A stretch of DNA of 64,000 nucleotides from Gammaproteobacteria bacterium HGW-Gammaproteobacteria-13 (GCA_002840155.1 PGZH01000005.1:124001-188000), one strand, 5' to 3'. Counted from the stretch's first letter, positions 27,117-35,682 are shown. Notes: generated by a model from the letters alone, not told the origin. Numbers and translations are program-made.

Positions 27117-28607
27117 CTACTCGGCCGCTTCGTCATCCAGCACCATTACCCCGGCCGCCTGTTCGAGCAGATCGACAGGCAGGCTCTTGCTGGCACGGGC
27201 GCCGAGCAGCTTGAGGTTTTCCACCCGGCTGATGATATTGCCGCGCCCCTCGCAGAGCTTGTTGCGCGCGCCGGCATAGGCCTTGTCCAGCTGCTGCAGG
27301 CGCGCGCCCATTTCATCCAGATCCTGAATAAAGGCGACGAACTTGTCGTACAGCGCCCCAGCACGCTCGGCAATCTCGCGGGCGTTCTGGCTCTGCCGCT
27401 CCTGCCGCCACAGGCTATCGATCACCCGCAAGGTAGCCAGCAGCGTGGTCGGGCTGACAATGACGATATGTTGATCAAAGGCCTCCTGAAACAGGCCCGG
27501 GTCAGCCTGCAACGCCGCCGCAAAAGCCGCCTCAATCGGCACGAAGAGCAGGACGAAATCCAGGCTGTGCAGGCCTTCCAGGCGCTGGTAGTCCTTGAGC
27601 GACAAGCCCTTCAAATGGCTGCGTAGCGATAGCACATGCTGTTTGAGCGACAGCTGGCGGCTGGCGTCGTCCTCGGCAGCAATATATTGCTGGTACGCGG
27701 TGAGGCTGACCTTGGCGTCCACCACCACCTGCTTGTCGCCGGGCAGCTGAATCAGCACATCCGGCTGGAAGCGTTCGCCATCGGCGCTCTTCAGGCTGAC
27801 CTGGGTCTGATACTCGCGGCCTTTCTCCAGGCCGGCGTGTTCCAGCACTCGCTCCAGCACCAATTCGCCCCAGTTACCCTGGGTTTTCTGGCCCTTGAGG
27901 GCTCGGGTCAGGTTGGTCGCCTCATCGCCCAGGCGCTGGTTAAGCTGCTGCAAACGCTCCAGCTCCTTGCCCAGGGAAAAGCGTTCGCGGGCTTCCTGCT
28001 GATAGCTTTCTTCCACACGTTTTTCGAAGGACTGGATGCGCTCCTTGAGCGGGTCGAGCAACTGGCCGAGCTGCTGTTGGCTGGTTTCGGCAAAGCGCTG
28101 CTCGCGCTCATCGAAGATCTTCCCGGCCAGCTCGGCGAACTGCGCACGCAGCTCATCGCGCGAGCCTTGCAGGTCGCTCAGGCGCTGTTGGTGGCTGTCT
28201 TGCTGTTCTTTAAGTTCAGCGCTGAGGGCCGCACGCTGGGCATCCAGACGGCGGATTTCAGCTTCCTGCTGCTCGCGCTGACTGCTCCAGGCCTGGGCGG
28301 CTTCGCGGGCGATCTGCCGTTCCTGTTGCAGCAAATCGGCTTCGCGACGCAGCGCCGCCAGTTCGGCCTGCTGATCGGCCTTGATCTCGCTGATCTCGGC
28401 GACTTCCTCACGGCAATCATCCAGCTGCGCCGCGAGGCCGGTCTGGGCCAGCTGCGCGTTGCTCAGGCGCTCCTGCAACAGGCTGAATTCCAGTTGCTGA
28501 CTGGCCAAGCGGCGTTGCAGCGACCAGGCCATATATAGAAGAGGAAATGCCGCGGCGGCAAAACCGAGCAACGCAGGTGCCAACGCGGTGGACAGATCGA
28601 TGGGCAT
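27117..28607 (-). CDS. rmuC: DNA recombination protein RmuC
   Basis: A 496-residue protein with an N-terminal membrane anchor (LLGFAAAAFPLLYMAWSL) and a long Glu/Gln-rich coiled coil (about 30-210). The RmuC core follows with a PD-(D/E)XK nuclease-like segment (RFQPDVLIQLPGDKQVVVDAKVS). RmuC restrains inversions at short repeats in E. coli. ATG at 28607. A perfect inverted repeat lies just upstream of the start. Confidence 0.92.
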   Translation of the reverse strand: MPIDLSTALAPALLGFAAAAFPLLYMAWSLQRRLASQQLEFSLLQERLSNAQLAQTGLAAQLDDCREEVAEISEIKADQQAELAALRREADLLQQERQIAREAAQAWSSQREQQEAEIRRLDAQRAALSAELKEQQDSHQQRLSDLQGSRDELRAQFAELAGKIFDEREQRFAETSQQQLGQLLDPLKERIQSFEKRVEESYQQEARERFSLGKELERLQQLNQRLGDEATNLTRALKGQKTQGNWGELVLERVLEHAGLEKGREYQTQVSLKSADGERFQPDVLIQLPGDKQVVVDAKVSLTAYQQYIAAEDDASRQLSLKQHVLSLRSHLKGLSLKDYQRLEGLHSLDFVLLFVPIEAAFAAALQADPGLFQEAFDQHIVIVSPTTLLATLRVIDSLWRQERQSQNAREIAERAGALYDKFVAFIQDLDEMGARLQQLDKAYAGARNKLCEGRGNIISRVENLKLLGARASKSLPVDLLEQAAGVMVLDDEAAE

Positions 28608-28624
28608 AAGCGGCTCCGCAGAAA

Positions 28625-28648
28625 AGTACTGGCAGTATAACCAGTACT
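28625..28648 (-). promoter_or_regulatory. inverted repeat in the rmuC promoter, LexA-like spacing
   Basis: AGTACTGG (28625-28632) and CCAGTACT (28641-28648) are a perfect 8-bp inverted repeat 18 bases upstream of rmuC. On the minus strand the centre contains TATACT, a -10-like hexamer. The inner CTGG-N8-CCAG has the spacing of a LexA box (CTGT-N8-ACAG) with an altered half-site. Regulator unknown. Confidence 0.4.
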
Positions 28649-28653
28649 CTCAG

Positions 28654-28916
28654 GGCCTGCTCCCACTTCATTCACTAGCCGCGTTGCAGCGCAAAATCTC
28701 GCCAGGCTAGGCGTAGGACGCAGGTAATGGTGTCCCCTTGCCAAGTCCTACAACACCGCATGGCGAGATTTTGTGCGCAACCCAGAGGGTCGGGCCGGTT
28801 TTAGCGCGATGCTGCGTTTCTCGTCGCTTATTTGGAATGACCAAATCGCGCTCCTCGTGCCTTGCCTCGCGCTAAAACCGGCTCCGGCGCGGCCGTGAAT
28901 GAAGTGGGAGCAGGCC
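28654..28916. repeat. 263-bp nested palindromic element with 22-bp perfect terminal inverted repeats
   Basis: Perfect 22-bp arms lie at 28654-28675 and 28895-28916 (core CTGCTCCCACTTCATTC and its complement). Between them is an imperfect inverted repeat (about 28683-28703 with 28760-28780, core CAAAATCTCGCCA) and a perfect 16-bp one (28794-28809 with 28867-28882, core GGTTTTAGCGCG). The last encloses ATTTGG-AATGA-CCAAAT. No coding frame fits. It fills most of the rmuC/Sel1 gap and looks like a small non-autonomous element or composite REP. Confidence 0.7.
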
Positions 28917-28923
28917 TCTTGCG

Positions 28924-29328
28924 TCAGAGCTGTTTAAGCAGTTGCTGCGCCTCTGGCGAACCCTGCCCCGCGGCCAGTTCCAGCCAGTGGCGGGCCTGTT
29001 GCGGTTCATTGTTGCGCGGCTGGCTGTAGAGCTGGCCCAGCTCCAGTTGCGCATTCATGTCGCCAGCACGGGCAGCCTGGCGCAGCAGCTCAAAACCCAT
29101 GCGCCGGTCACGTGGGTTACCGCAATCACGGCAAAGCATTTGTCCCAGTCGGCTCTGCGCCTGCACCACACCCTGCAAAGCAGGTTGTTTGAGCAAATGG
29201 CCGGCAAAGCGTTTAACGCTGGGGGCATGACCGAGTCGAGGGCTGTCCAATAACCAGAGCGCCACACGAGTGGGCAAGCGAGGAACAGAGGTGGTTGCGA
29301 TAGGTAGTCGAGTGATTGCGCGAGGCAT
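28924..29328 (-). CDS. small Sel1-repeat protein
   Basis: A 134-residue protein with two or three Sel1/TPR-like repeats (SRLGQMLCRDCGNPRDRRMGFELL, NAQLELGQLYSQ, ARHWLELAAGQGSPEAQQLL; each spaced about 36 residues). The N-terminal third is basic. It may bind other proteins; no specific role is visible. The ATG at 29328 starts in a plain context. It ends 8 bases from the palindromic element at 28654-28916. Confidence 0.65.
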   Translation of the reverse strand: MPRAITRLPIATTSVPRLPTRVALWLLDSPRLGHAPSVKRFAGHLLKQPALQGVVQAQSRLGQMLCRDCGNPRDRRMGFELLRQAARAGDMNAQLELGQLYSQPRNNEPQQARHWLELAAGQGSPEAQQLLKQL

Positions 29329-29414
29329 AAAAAGCAGCGGTAGCCGGGAAGGCGCGCAACTCTACTCCTTTTTTCGCCAAGGTAAAGGCTTGCAAAAACC
29401 TGCGCACCTGCGGT

Positions 29415-29643
29415 CTAGCAGGCCGTTGAAAAACTACCTGCGTTGGCAATCCTGCGTTAAAAACGGCCTCGGAAAGCCACTTGTGGCTAACGCGCTTTAG
29501 CGCGACCTAGAGGGTGAGTGAAACGAGTAATGCTCATGTACAGCTCGTACACTCCGCTTCCTCGGCGCTTTGACCAGCCTTCGGCTGTTACTACGTAGCG
29601 CCTTGTCTTGCCTGCCTCGCCTACGTCTTCAATGGCCTGCTAG
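29415..29643 (+). repeat. structured intergenic repeat, copy A
   Basis: Ends are a 16-bp inverted repeat with one mismatch (CTAGCAGGCCGTTGAA at 29415-29430, TTCAATGGCCTGCTAG at 29628-29643). The interior shares with copies at 34415-34615 and 60681-60887 the blocks CTGCGTTAAAAAC, GCTAACGCGCTT.AGCGCGAC, GAGTGAAACGAGTAATGCTC, ATGTACA and GTACACTCCGCTT. Several short hairpins are predicted by eye. No protein is encoded. Confidence 0.72.
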
Positions 29644-29657
29644 AGCAAGCGCTCGGG

Positions 29658-29815
29658 TTAATCCACAGAAGCTGTGGATAACTTCGTGGATAACATGGGA
29701 GCAAGCGCTCTCAGCGCCTATGGTGTGGGGCCCAAGGTCAAACTGGTGGTTTTTTCACCAGCGCGAAAAATCCATATATTTCATTGACTTATAAAATCAA
29801 TAAAAAGAATCAAGG
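29658..29815. repeat. DnaA-box-like cluster, related to the element at 16249-16390
   Basis: TTAATCCACA (29658-29667), TGTGGATAA (29673-29681) and CGTGGATAA (29685-29693) resemble DnaA boxes. A T6 run follows at about 29750, then AAATCCATATATTTCATTGAC and TAAAATCAATAAAAAG. The copy near 16249 shows the same order and nearly the same spacing. Function unknown. Confidence 0.5.
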
Positions 29816-29935
29816 GCTTACGTCAAGCACTGCATCCTGCTTGACAAGGCGCATCGCAATTGTGCACAACTCGCTGCGTCACGCCGTCGCACTGCCCTTT
29901 TTCAGGGCAAAAGCGCCTTGAAAAAGCCGCTCCGT

Positions 29936-30688
29936 CTAGGCTGGGCGCGGCAGGCGGCCATCCACCTGATAGGCATCCAGGCGAAAGACTCTGGGGGTAT
30001 CCGGAACCTGGGCATTTTTGAAGGCGACATAGTCGTCGGTGGTTTCGCACAGCCAGCTCAGTAGGTTGCGCGGGCGCTTTTCTGCCAAAGCGCCTGGGAC
30101 GAATAGCGCAACGTTGTTGCCCTTCAGCGGACAGCGCGCCGAACGGTATTCGAACGCCTCAACCCCTGCCCCGCGCATGGCCGCGCCCACCGCCTGACAG
30201 GGTTGATAAGCGCTGGGATGACAGAGCTCGGCCTGGAAATCCGCAAACGGCGGCTGCTGCAACTGAATACCGCGCTCAACCTGATAGCGCGCCTCGAAGG
30301 TGCAATGCTCGGAAAGGATGCGTCCGCTAGGCGGCGCGATGCTCATGCCATCCCACAGTAGAAAGCGGTAATACGCGGCCTCGGCCATAGCGGTGTCGAT
30401 GCGCAGCGCACCGTAGAACAGGCTCGGCTCATGCACCGAACCAAAGCGCGAGCCCCAGCGCAGCGGTGGATAACGAAATGGGGTTTTCAGCAGGTAATGC
30501 AGCGGCTCGGCGCTCTGCGGCAGCGGCGGCTTGCTGGTTTCCAGCAGCTCTTCGAGCAGCGCCTGTTCGGCAAGGGTATCGACCAGTTGCAGCGTGGCGA
30601 CCTGGGCCTGGCTTTCCACCAGACGCACCAGGCGCCCGCGCAATGGTTTGATCTGCTGCGGGCCTTGGCAGTGTTGCCAGATATCCAT
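29936..30688 (-). CDS. RES-domain toxin
   Basis: A 250-residue protein with the RES fold, named for conserved Arg, Glu and Ser residues. Visible are RYPPLRWGSRFG, the GALRIDTAMAEAAYYRF helix with its Glu, and the late Ser/Tyr region EYRSARCPLKGNNVALF. Characterised RES toxins are ADP-ribosyltransferase-like and deplete NAD+. The antitoxin gene lies directly upstream in the same direction, the usual Xre-RES order. Confidence 0.85.
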   Translation of the reverse strand: MDIWQHCQGPQQIKPLRGRLVRLVESQAQVATLQLVDTLAEQALLEELLETSKPPLPQSAEPLHYLLKTPFRYPPLRWGSRFGSVHEPSLFYGALRIDTAMAEAAYYRFLLWDGMSIAPPSGRILSEHCTFEARYQVERGIQLQQPPFADFQAELCHPSAYQPCQAVGAAMRGAGVEAFEYRSARCPLKGNNVALFVPGALAEKRPRNLLSWLCETTDDYVAFKNAQVPDTPRVFRLDAYQVDGRLPRPA

Positions 30689-30744
30689 GGTGGCGTTGTC
30701 CTTAACTTTTATTATTGTTGGGTGCAGCGCTTAGTGGTTACGGC

Positions 30745-31113
30745 TTAACCCTTGCCACGAATCGCATCGAGGTATTCGACGACCCGCACCAGTCCCTGCA
30801 CTTGCAGCATCAAGGACAGAGGTGGCGCATCCAGATGGCGGTTGTCGGTGCGCAGAAAATGCTGCATATCCGCCAGGTTGCCGCCAAACAGGGCAAACAG
30901 TGAGCGGTATACGCGAATCAACAGCAGAGCCAGCTCACCGGTTTTGCTGTGCACGCGCAGGCCACCATCAGCCCAGCGCGAGATGGCCGTGCGGTGTACG
31001 CCAATGATGTCCGCCAGTTCCTGCTGGGTCAGGCCCAGTTGTTCACGGGTATTGAGCAGCGCCTTGGCCAGCACCGCATCGGCGTCGGCAACCGGTCGAA
31101 TCAATGCGCTCAT
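30745..31113 (-). CDS. Xre/MbcA-type antitoxin of the RES pair
   Basis: A 122-residue protein with an N-terminal helix-turn-helix (LGLTQQELADIIGVHRTAISRWADGG, about 28-53). A C-terminal DUF2384-type toxin-binding domain follows (LLLIRVYRSLFALFGGNLADMQHFLRTDN). It neutralises the RES toxin and represses the operon. The ATG at 31113 has GGAGG 5 bases upstream. A long inverted repeat upstream is the likely operator. Confidence 0.87.
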   Translation of the reverse strand: MSALIRPVADADAVLAKALLNTREQLGLTQQELADIIGVHRTAISRWADGGLRVHSKTGELALLLIRVYRSLFALFGGNLADMQHFLRTDNRHLDAPPLSLMLQVQGLVRVVEYLDAIRGKG

Positions 31114-31136
31114 CACGGCCTCCTACTTTCACAATG

Positions 31137-31178
31137 TGTGTTTACAGCAAATCTACCACTAAATGCTGTAATTACACA
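31137..31178. promoter_or_regulatory. operator-like inverted repeat of the RES-Xre operon
   Basis: TGTGTTTACAGCA (31137-31149) and TGCTGTAATTACACA (31164-31178) are inverted copies differing by a two-base insertion, separated by 14 bases. They lie 24 bases upstream of the antitoxin start, where autorepression sites of Xre-RES modules are expected. Confidence 0.6.
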
Positions 31179-31260
31179 GAACAGAATAACCTGTGATTGG
31201 CAGCCTGGCAGACATGGGTTAACGTCCTGCCACGCAACTCCCCACTATGGATCAGTGCTT

Positions 31261-33849
31261 ATGCCCAGCCGGCGCACCTGGCTGCGACTTATCAGTTGCC
31301 TGGTTTTACTGCTCGTACTGCTTGGCGCTTACGGCTACCTGAGCCTGAGCCGCCTGCTCGAACGCGAGCAGATCGACAACCTTGAATGGCGCGGCCTGGG
31401 AATATCCACCCAGGGCATCCTGCTTGACCAGCTCAGCCTGCAGCACCCCAGCGGCGCAGTGCAGCTACAACAGGCGCAATTGCACTGGAGCGGCTTCAGC
31501 CTGGCGCTGCCCTTCTGGCAACAGGTGCAGATCACCAGCCTGCAACTGAATCTGCCCTTTCAAGCCGAGCCTGCAGCTGAAGACAGCACGGATTTTCAGG
31601 TGCTGCTGGAGCAGCTCGCCGCCGTTATCAGCATATTGCCGCAACGCGTGCAGGTCGATGCGCTGCAGATCGAGCTGCCCTGCGCCGACACGCGCTGCCA
31701 GCTGCTGGGCGATCTGCTGCTGCACAAAGACGCCGCACAGCTTGATGTGCAACTCAATCTGCAACATCAGCAAAACCAGCTGAGCTGGCACGCGCAACTG
31801 CAGGGCAACGCCACACCTGCAGCGTTGCAGCTAAGCCTGGCGATCAATCAGCAAGCGCAACTGCAGCTTACGAGCAGCCTGCAACAGAATGCCGCCGGGC
31901 AACTCTGGCAAGGTGAGTTCAATGGCGATCTACAACAAAGCGCGGTGTTGCAGAGTTGGCTAAGCCAATGGCTGCCCAATAGCGCAGGCACGCTGCCAGA
32001 TACGCCGGCGGCGGCGCAGTTACAGGCGAGCTGGCAACTGCAGCTTGCCCCTGGCCCACTTAACCTGGCGCAGCTGCAGCAGGCCAGCGGCCGGGTGCAG
32101 GCCAGCGCCAACCTGCCGGAGCCCTGGCCAATTCCCGCTATCGGCGAACTGCAAGGCAGCTTCGATCTGTCCGCCCAGGCGCTGGATGGGCAGTGGTTAG
32201 CCAACAGCCTGAGCGCCGACCTTAGCCTTAAGCAGATTGCCCCTGACCTGATCAGCGGTGTACCGGCAGCGCTGCATCCCGATGCGTTGCAACTCAATAT
32301 CCAGACCACGCAAACGCCTGCGGCTATTGCCGAACAGTTGCGCGACCGCGCCCTGCCGCTAACGCTGCAACTCACCGGCAAGGGGCGCAGCCCGTTCGAA
32401 TTAAAGGGCACGCTGATCCTGGCCAACGGCCTGCCCTGGGGACTGCAACTGCTGGCCGGCAGCCTTAACGCATCCACCCCGGCACTGCAGCTGGACGGCT
32501 GGGAAATCGGCGCACTGCAGACACAGTTGCAACTCGACGCTTTTCTGGATGCACAGCAGCTGGATCTCGCTCTCGGCAAAGGCTCGCAGCTCAGCCTGCA
32601 GCATCTGCGCAGCGGCGAACTCAGCGCGCAGCAACTCAAGGCCAGCAGCAGCGAGCTAAAACTGCAGGCCCAACTGGCGGCAGGCACGCTGCAAAACTGG
32701 CAGCTAAAAGGCCCGCTCGACCTCAGTGCGCAGCTGCAACATAGCCAATTGCAGCCGCAGCGCTGGTACTGGCAAGGCCCCGTGAATGCCAGCCAAGTGC
32801 AGGCGGAGCTGGACGGCACCCTGCGCAACGATGCCGGCCTGCAACTCAAGCTGCAGGCGCAACACAGCAGCGCCAAAGGCCTAAGCCTGCACGCGCAACT
32901 GGCGGAACTGTTTCTGCGCGGCGGCAACCCTTTAAAAGACAGCCTCACGGCCTGGCCAGCACTGCTGGAGCTGAACAACGGTCGCCTGAATGCCAACGCC
33001 AGCCTGACTCTGGCCAGCGCTCAGCAACTGCCCACGGTCAAACTCGAACTCAGCGGCAAGGGCCTGGGCGGGATTTATGACCGCACCGAGCTGGAGGGGC
33101 TGGACAGCCGCCTGACTGTGCAAATCGACCCCAAGCAGCTGCAGCTTGAGGTCAACGAACTGCGCCTGAGCCAGGCCGACCCCGGCATGCCAGTGGGGCC
33201 GGTACAACTTAAAGGCCGCTACAGCGCCGCGCTACAAACACCCACCCAGGGCGTGTTGCAGCTGCAGCACGCAGAAGCAGCGCTAATGGGCGGCAAGCTG
33301 CAACTGGCCCCCGGACAATGGAGCATGACCAGCGAACCGCTGTTGTTCCCCATACAGGTGCAGGGTCTGGAACTTGAGCAGCTGTTTATCCTCTATCCCA
33401 CAGAGGGTTTAGCCGGCACAGGCACCCTGGATGGCGATTTGCCGCTGCAGATTAGTAGCCAGGGTGTGACCATCGAACAAGGCCAACTCAGCGCACGCGC
33501 ACCGGGCGGCAAACTGCAGTTCCACTCCGAACGCATTCGCGCCCTGGGCCGCAGCAACCCGGCCATGCAGCTGGTGACCCAATCGCTGGAGGATTTTCGC
33601 TTTACGACTCTGAGCAGCCAGGTCAACTACGATCAGCAAGGCAAACTGACTCTCGCCATTCGCCTGGAGGGACAGAACCCGGCCATCGAACAAGGCCGGC
33701 CGATCCACTTCAACATCAACCTGGAAGAAGACATCCCGACCCTGCTGGCCAGCCTGCAACTGACCGACAAAGTCAGCGATATCATCAAGCAGCGTGTGCA
33801 ACAGCGTATGCTGGAACGCAATGCCAAAACGCCCCCGACAGAGCCATGA
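31261..33849 (+). CDS. ydbH: YdbH-family AsmA-like envelope lipid transport protein
   Basis: An 862-residue protein anchored by one N-terminal helix (LISCLVLLLVLLGAYGYL) and then composed of repeating Leu/Gln-rich beta segments. It ends in the conserved C-terminal domain of YdbH (GTLDGDLPLQIS, NPAMQLVTQSLEDFRFTTLSSQVNYD). In E. coli, YdbH with TamB and YhdP carries phospholipids across the periplasm. The start at ATG 31261 places the anchor at the N terminus. It heads the operon ydbH-ynbE-ydbL. Confidence 0.88.
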   Translation: MPSRRTWLRLISCLVLLLVLLGAYGYLSLSRLLEREQIDNLEWRGLGISTQGILLDQLSLQHPSGAVQLQQAQLHWSGFSLALPFWQQVQITSLQLNLPFQAEPAAEDSTDFQVLLEQLAAVISILPQRVQVDALQIELPCADTRCQLLGDLLLHKDAAQLDVQLNLQHQQNQLSWHAQLQGNATPAALQLSLAINQQAQLQLTSSLQQNAAGQLWQGEFNGDLQQSAVLQSWLSQWLPNSAGTLPDTPAAAQLQASWQLQLAPGPLNLAQLQQASGRVQASANLPEPWPIPAIGELQGSFDLSAQALDGQWLANSLSADLSLKQIAPDLISGVPAALHPDALQLNIQTTQTPAAIAEQLRDRALPLTLQLTGKGRSPFELKGTLILANGLPWGLQLLAGSLNASTPALQLDGWEIGALQTQLQLDAFLDAQQLDLALGKGSQLSLQHLRSGELSAQQLKASSSELKLQAQLAAGTLQNWQLKGPLDLSAQLQHSQLQPQRWYWQGPVNASQVQAELDGTLRNDAGLQLKLQAQHSSAKGLSLHAQLAELFLRGGNPLKDSLTAWPALLELNNGRLNANASLTLASAQQLPTVKLELSGKGLGGIYDRTELEGLDSRLTVQIDPKQLQLEVNELRLSQADPGMPVGPVQLKGRYSAALQTPTQGVLQLQHAEAALMGGKLQLAPGQWSMTSEPLLFPIQVQGLELEQLFILYPTEGLAGTGTLDGDLPLQISSQGVTIEQGQLSARAPGGKLQFHSERIRALGRSNPAMQLVTQSLEDFRFTTLSSQVNYDQQGKLTLAIRLEGQNPAIEQGRPIHFNINLEEDIPTLLASLQLTDKVSDIIKQRVQQRMLERNAKTPPTEP

Positions 33850-33864
33850 TCAAGGAGAAGCGCC

Positions 33865-34056
33865 ATGCGCTTGCGTAGTTGTTTCGCCGTCCTGCTACTA
33901 GGCCTGCTCAGTACGGCCTGCACCCCGACCGTACAGCTGGCGATGCCCAATGAGCCGATCAACATCAACCTCAATGTGAAGATCGAGCACGAAATCTATA
34001 TCAAGGTGGATAAAGCTCTGGACAGCATGTTCAGCGAATCCAGCGGATTGTTCTAA
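33865..34056 (+). CDS. ynbE: YnbE-like lipoprotein
   Basis: A 63-residue lipoprotein: signal with lipobox LLSTAC and then the family segment IEHEIYIKVDKALDSMFSESSGLF. In E. coli YnbE sits at the outer membrane and pairs with the C terminus of YdbH, extending its beta groove. AAGGAG upstream of the ATG; 15 bases after ydbH. Confidence 0.88.
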   Translation: MRLRSCFAVLLLGLLSTACTPTVQLAMPNEPININLNVKIEHEIYIKVDKALDSMFSESSGLF

Positions 34057-34067
34057 GGAGCCCGAAC

Positions 34068-34412
34068 ATGAATCTCTACAAACGCCTTGCCAGCCTGTTA
34101 CTGCTGCTCAGCCTGAGCCTGCCGGCCGTAGCCCTGAACCTTAACGAAGCCATGTCCGCCCTGGGTGGCGCCAAAGCCAGCGGCCAATTGGGCGAAATGC
34201 CCAATGGCTATCTGGGTGTGGTGAGTAACAGCGGCCAGGCCGCCGAAATCGCCCAGTTGATCAACCAGGCGCGCCGCACCGAATACCAGAAACTGGCGGC
34301 GCAGAACGGTATCCAGCTCAGCGATGTGGAAGCCATTGCCGGGCAGAAAGCCATCGACAAAACCCCGGCGGGACAGTACATCCAGCTTGAAGGTAAGTGG
34401 CAGCGCAAATAA
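34068..34412 (+). CDS. ydbL: YdbL-like periplasmic protein (DUF1318)
   Basis: A 114-residue secreted protein: signal peptide (LASLLLLLSLSLPAVA) followed by the DUF1318 segment LNEAMSALGGAKASGQLGEMPNGYLG. E. coli YdbL modulates YnbE multimerisation on YdbH. AAGGAG upstream of the ATG, 11 bases after ynbE; last gene of the operon. Confidence 0.88.
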   Translation: MNLYKRLASLLLLLSLSLPAVALNLNEAMSALGGAKASGQLGEMPNGYLGVVSNSGQAAEIAQLINQARRTEYQKLAAQNGIQLSDVEAIAGQKAIDKTPAGQYIQLEGKWQRK

Positions 34413-34414
34413 TA

Positions 34415-34615
34415 CGATCTGCTGCGCGTCGGCCATGCTGCGTTAAAAACAGGCTCGTAAGCCGCTTGCGGCTAACGCGCTTCAGCGCGACCCCGAAGGG
34501 GCGAGTGAAACGAGTAATGCTCATGTACAAAAGTACACTCCGCTTTCTCGCCGTTTTGACCAGCCGGAGGCTGTTACTAACGTAGCGCCTTGCATGACTC
34601 TAGCTCGCAAGATCG
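34415..34615 (+). repeat. structured intergenic repeat, copy B
   Basis: This has the same blocks as copies A and C: GCTGCGTTAAAAACAGGCTCG, AAGCCGCTTGCGGCTAACGC, GCTTCAGCGCGACCC, GAGTGAAACGAGTAATGCTC, ATGTACA and GTACACTCCGCTTTCTCG. The ends carry only a short inverted repeat (ACGATCT / AGATCGT). It lies directly after ydbL and before the cysA terminator. Confidence 0.72.
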
Positions 34616-34635
34616 TGAGCAGACTCTAACCGCCT

Positions 34636-34674
34636 AAAACCAACAAGGAGCGCATTGCGCTCCTTGTTGGTTTT
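34636..34674. terminator. bidirectional Rho-independent terminator
   Basis: AAAACCAACAAGGAGCGC and GCGCTCCTTGTTGGTTTT form a perfect 18-bp stem with a 3-base loop, 13 bases after the cysA stop. It ends the oscA-sbp-cysTWA transcript and could also stop transcripts from ydbL. Confidence 0.92.
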
Positions 34675-34686
34675 ACACGCAAAAAT

Positions 34687-35679
34687 TCAGCGCTGCTGAA
34701 TCAATGGCTGCCCTGCTTTCGGCTTGAAATACAGCGTCTCACCTCGGGTGAGGTTGGCCAGGCTGAGGTGATCCTTGGCCACTTCGGCTTCGATCGGCTC
34801 GCTCTGCCCGGCGACTTTAAGGGTCACGCGGGTGATTGCACCGAGGGGGCGGATGTCGCGCACTTCGCCGGCCTGATGGCCTTCTTCGGCCTGGCGCGAG
34901 AGGTGAATCTCGTGCGGACGGAACAGCACGTGGGTGTCGTTGCCGACGTACAGGCGGTTGGCATCACCGAGGAAGTGATAGACGAAATCGCTGGCAGGCT
35001 TCTCGTATACCTCACCCGGCGAGCCGATCTGTTCGACCACGCCCTTGTTCATCACCACGATGCGATCCGCCACCTCCATGGCCTCTTCCTGGTCGTGGGT
35101 GACGAACACCGAGGTCAGGTGCACTTCTTCGTGCAGACGTGCCAGCCAGCGGCGCAGCTCCTTGCGCACCTTGGCATCCAGGGCGCCGAACGGTTCATCA
35201 AGCAGAAGCACTTTCGGTTCCACCGCCAGGGCGCGGGCCAGGGCGATACGTTGACGCTGACCACCGGAAAGCTGCTCGGGATAACGATCCGCCAGCCAGT
35301 CGAGCTGCACCAGATCGAGCAGGTCGTGGACCTTCCTGTTGATCTGCGCCTCGGGCAGGCGTTGCTTTCTGGGCTTTATGCGCAGGCCGAAAGCGACGTT
35401 GTCGAACACGGTCATATGACGGAACAGCGCGTAGTGCTGAAACACAAAGCCGACATTACGGTCGCGCACATCGTGGTTGGAGACATCTTCGCCGTGGAAC
35501 TCGATGCTGCCGCTGTCCGGGGTTTCCAGGCCGGCGATGATGCGCAGCAACGTGGTCTTGCCGCAGCCGGACGGGCCGAGCAAAGCGACCAGTTCGCCAC
35601 TCTGGATATTCAGATTGATATCGTTCAGCGCTTTGAACGCATTGAAATTCTTGCTGACGTTAGAGATTGCAATCGACAT
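34687..35679 (-). CDS. cysA: sulfate/thiosulfate ABC transporter ATPase CysA
   Basis: A 330-residue ABC ATPase with Walker [10 protein letters not shown], signature [15 protein letters not shown], Walker [13 protein letters not shown] and H-loop [17 protein letters not shown]-terminal TOBE-like regulatory domain ([13 protein letters not shown]) is of the CysA kind. It energises uptake by CysT and CysW with the Sbp proteins. Two bases or so separate it from cysW; last gene of the operon. Confidence 0.95.
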   Translation of the reverse strand: MSIAISNVSKNFNAFKALNDINLNIQSGELVALLGPSGCGKTTLLRIIAGLETPDSGSIEFHGEDVSNHDVRDRNVGFVFQHYALFRHMTVFDNVAFGLRIKPRKQRLPEAQINRKVHDLLDLVQLDWLADRYPEQLSGGQRQRIALARALAVEPKVLLLDEPFGALDAKVRKELRRWLARLHEEVHLTSVFVTHDQEEAMEVADRIVVMNKGVVEQIGSPGEVYEKPASDFVYHFLGDANRLYVGNDTHVLFRPHEIHLSRQAEEGHQAGEVRDIRPLGAITRVTLKVAGQSEPIEAEVAKDHLSLANLTRGETLYFKPKAGQPLIQQR

Positions 35680-35682
35680 GAC

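Larger units (their letters stand above)
29329..29935. other. 607-bp gene-free region of stacked repeats
   Basis: From left to right it holds a repeat-family copy (29415-29643), a stretch with three DnaA-box-like sequences (29658-29693), an AT-rich tract (29750-29815) and a hairpin GTCAAGCA / TGCTTGAC at 29822-29845 near the end of the RES gene. I see no believable coding frame. It separates the Sel1 gene from the RES-Xre module. Confidence 0.5.

Noticed and set aside
30949-31260. 104-codon N-terminal extension of ydbH
   Set aside because: It crosses the RES-Xre promoter and antitoxin gene and would bury the membrane anchor; ATG 31261 puts the anchor at the N terminus.
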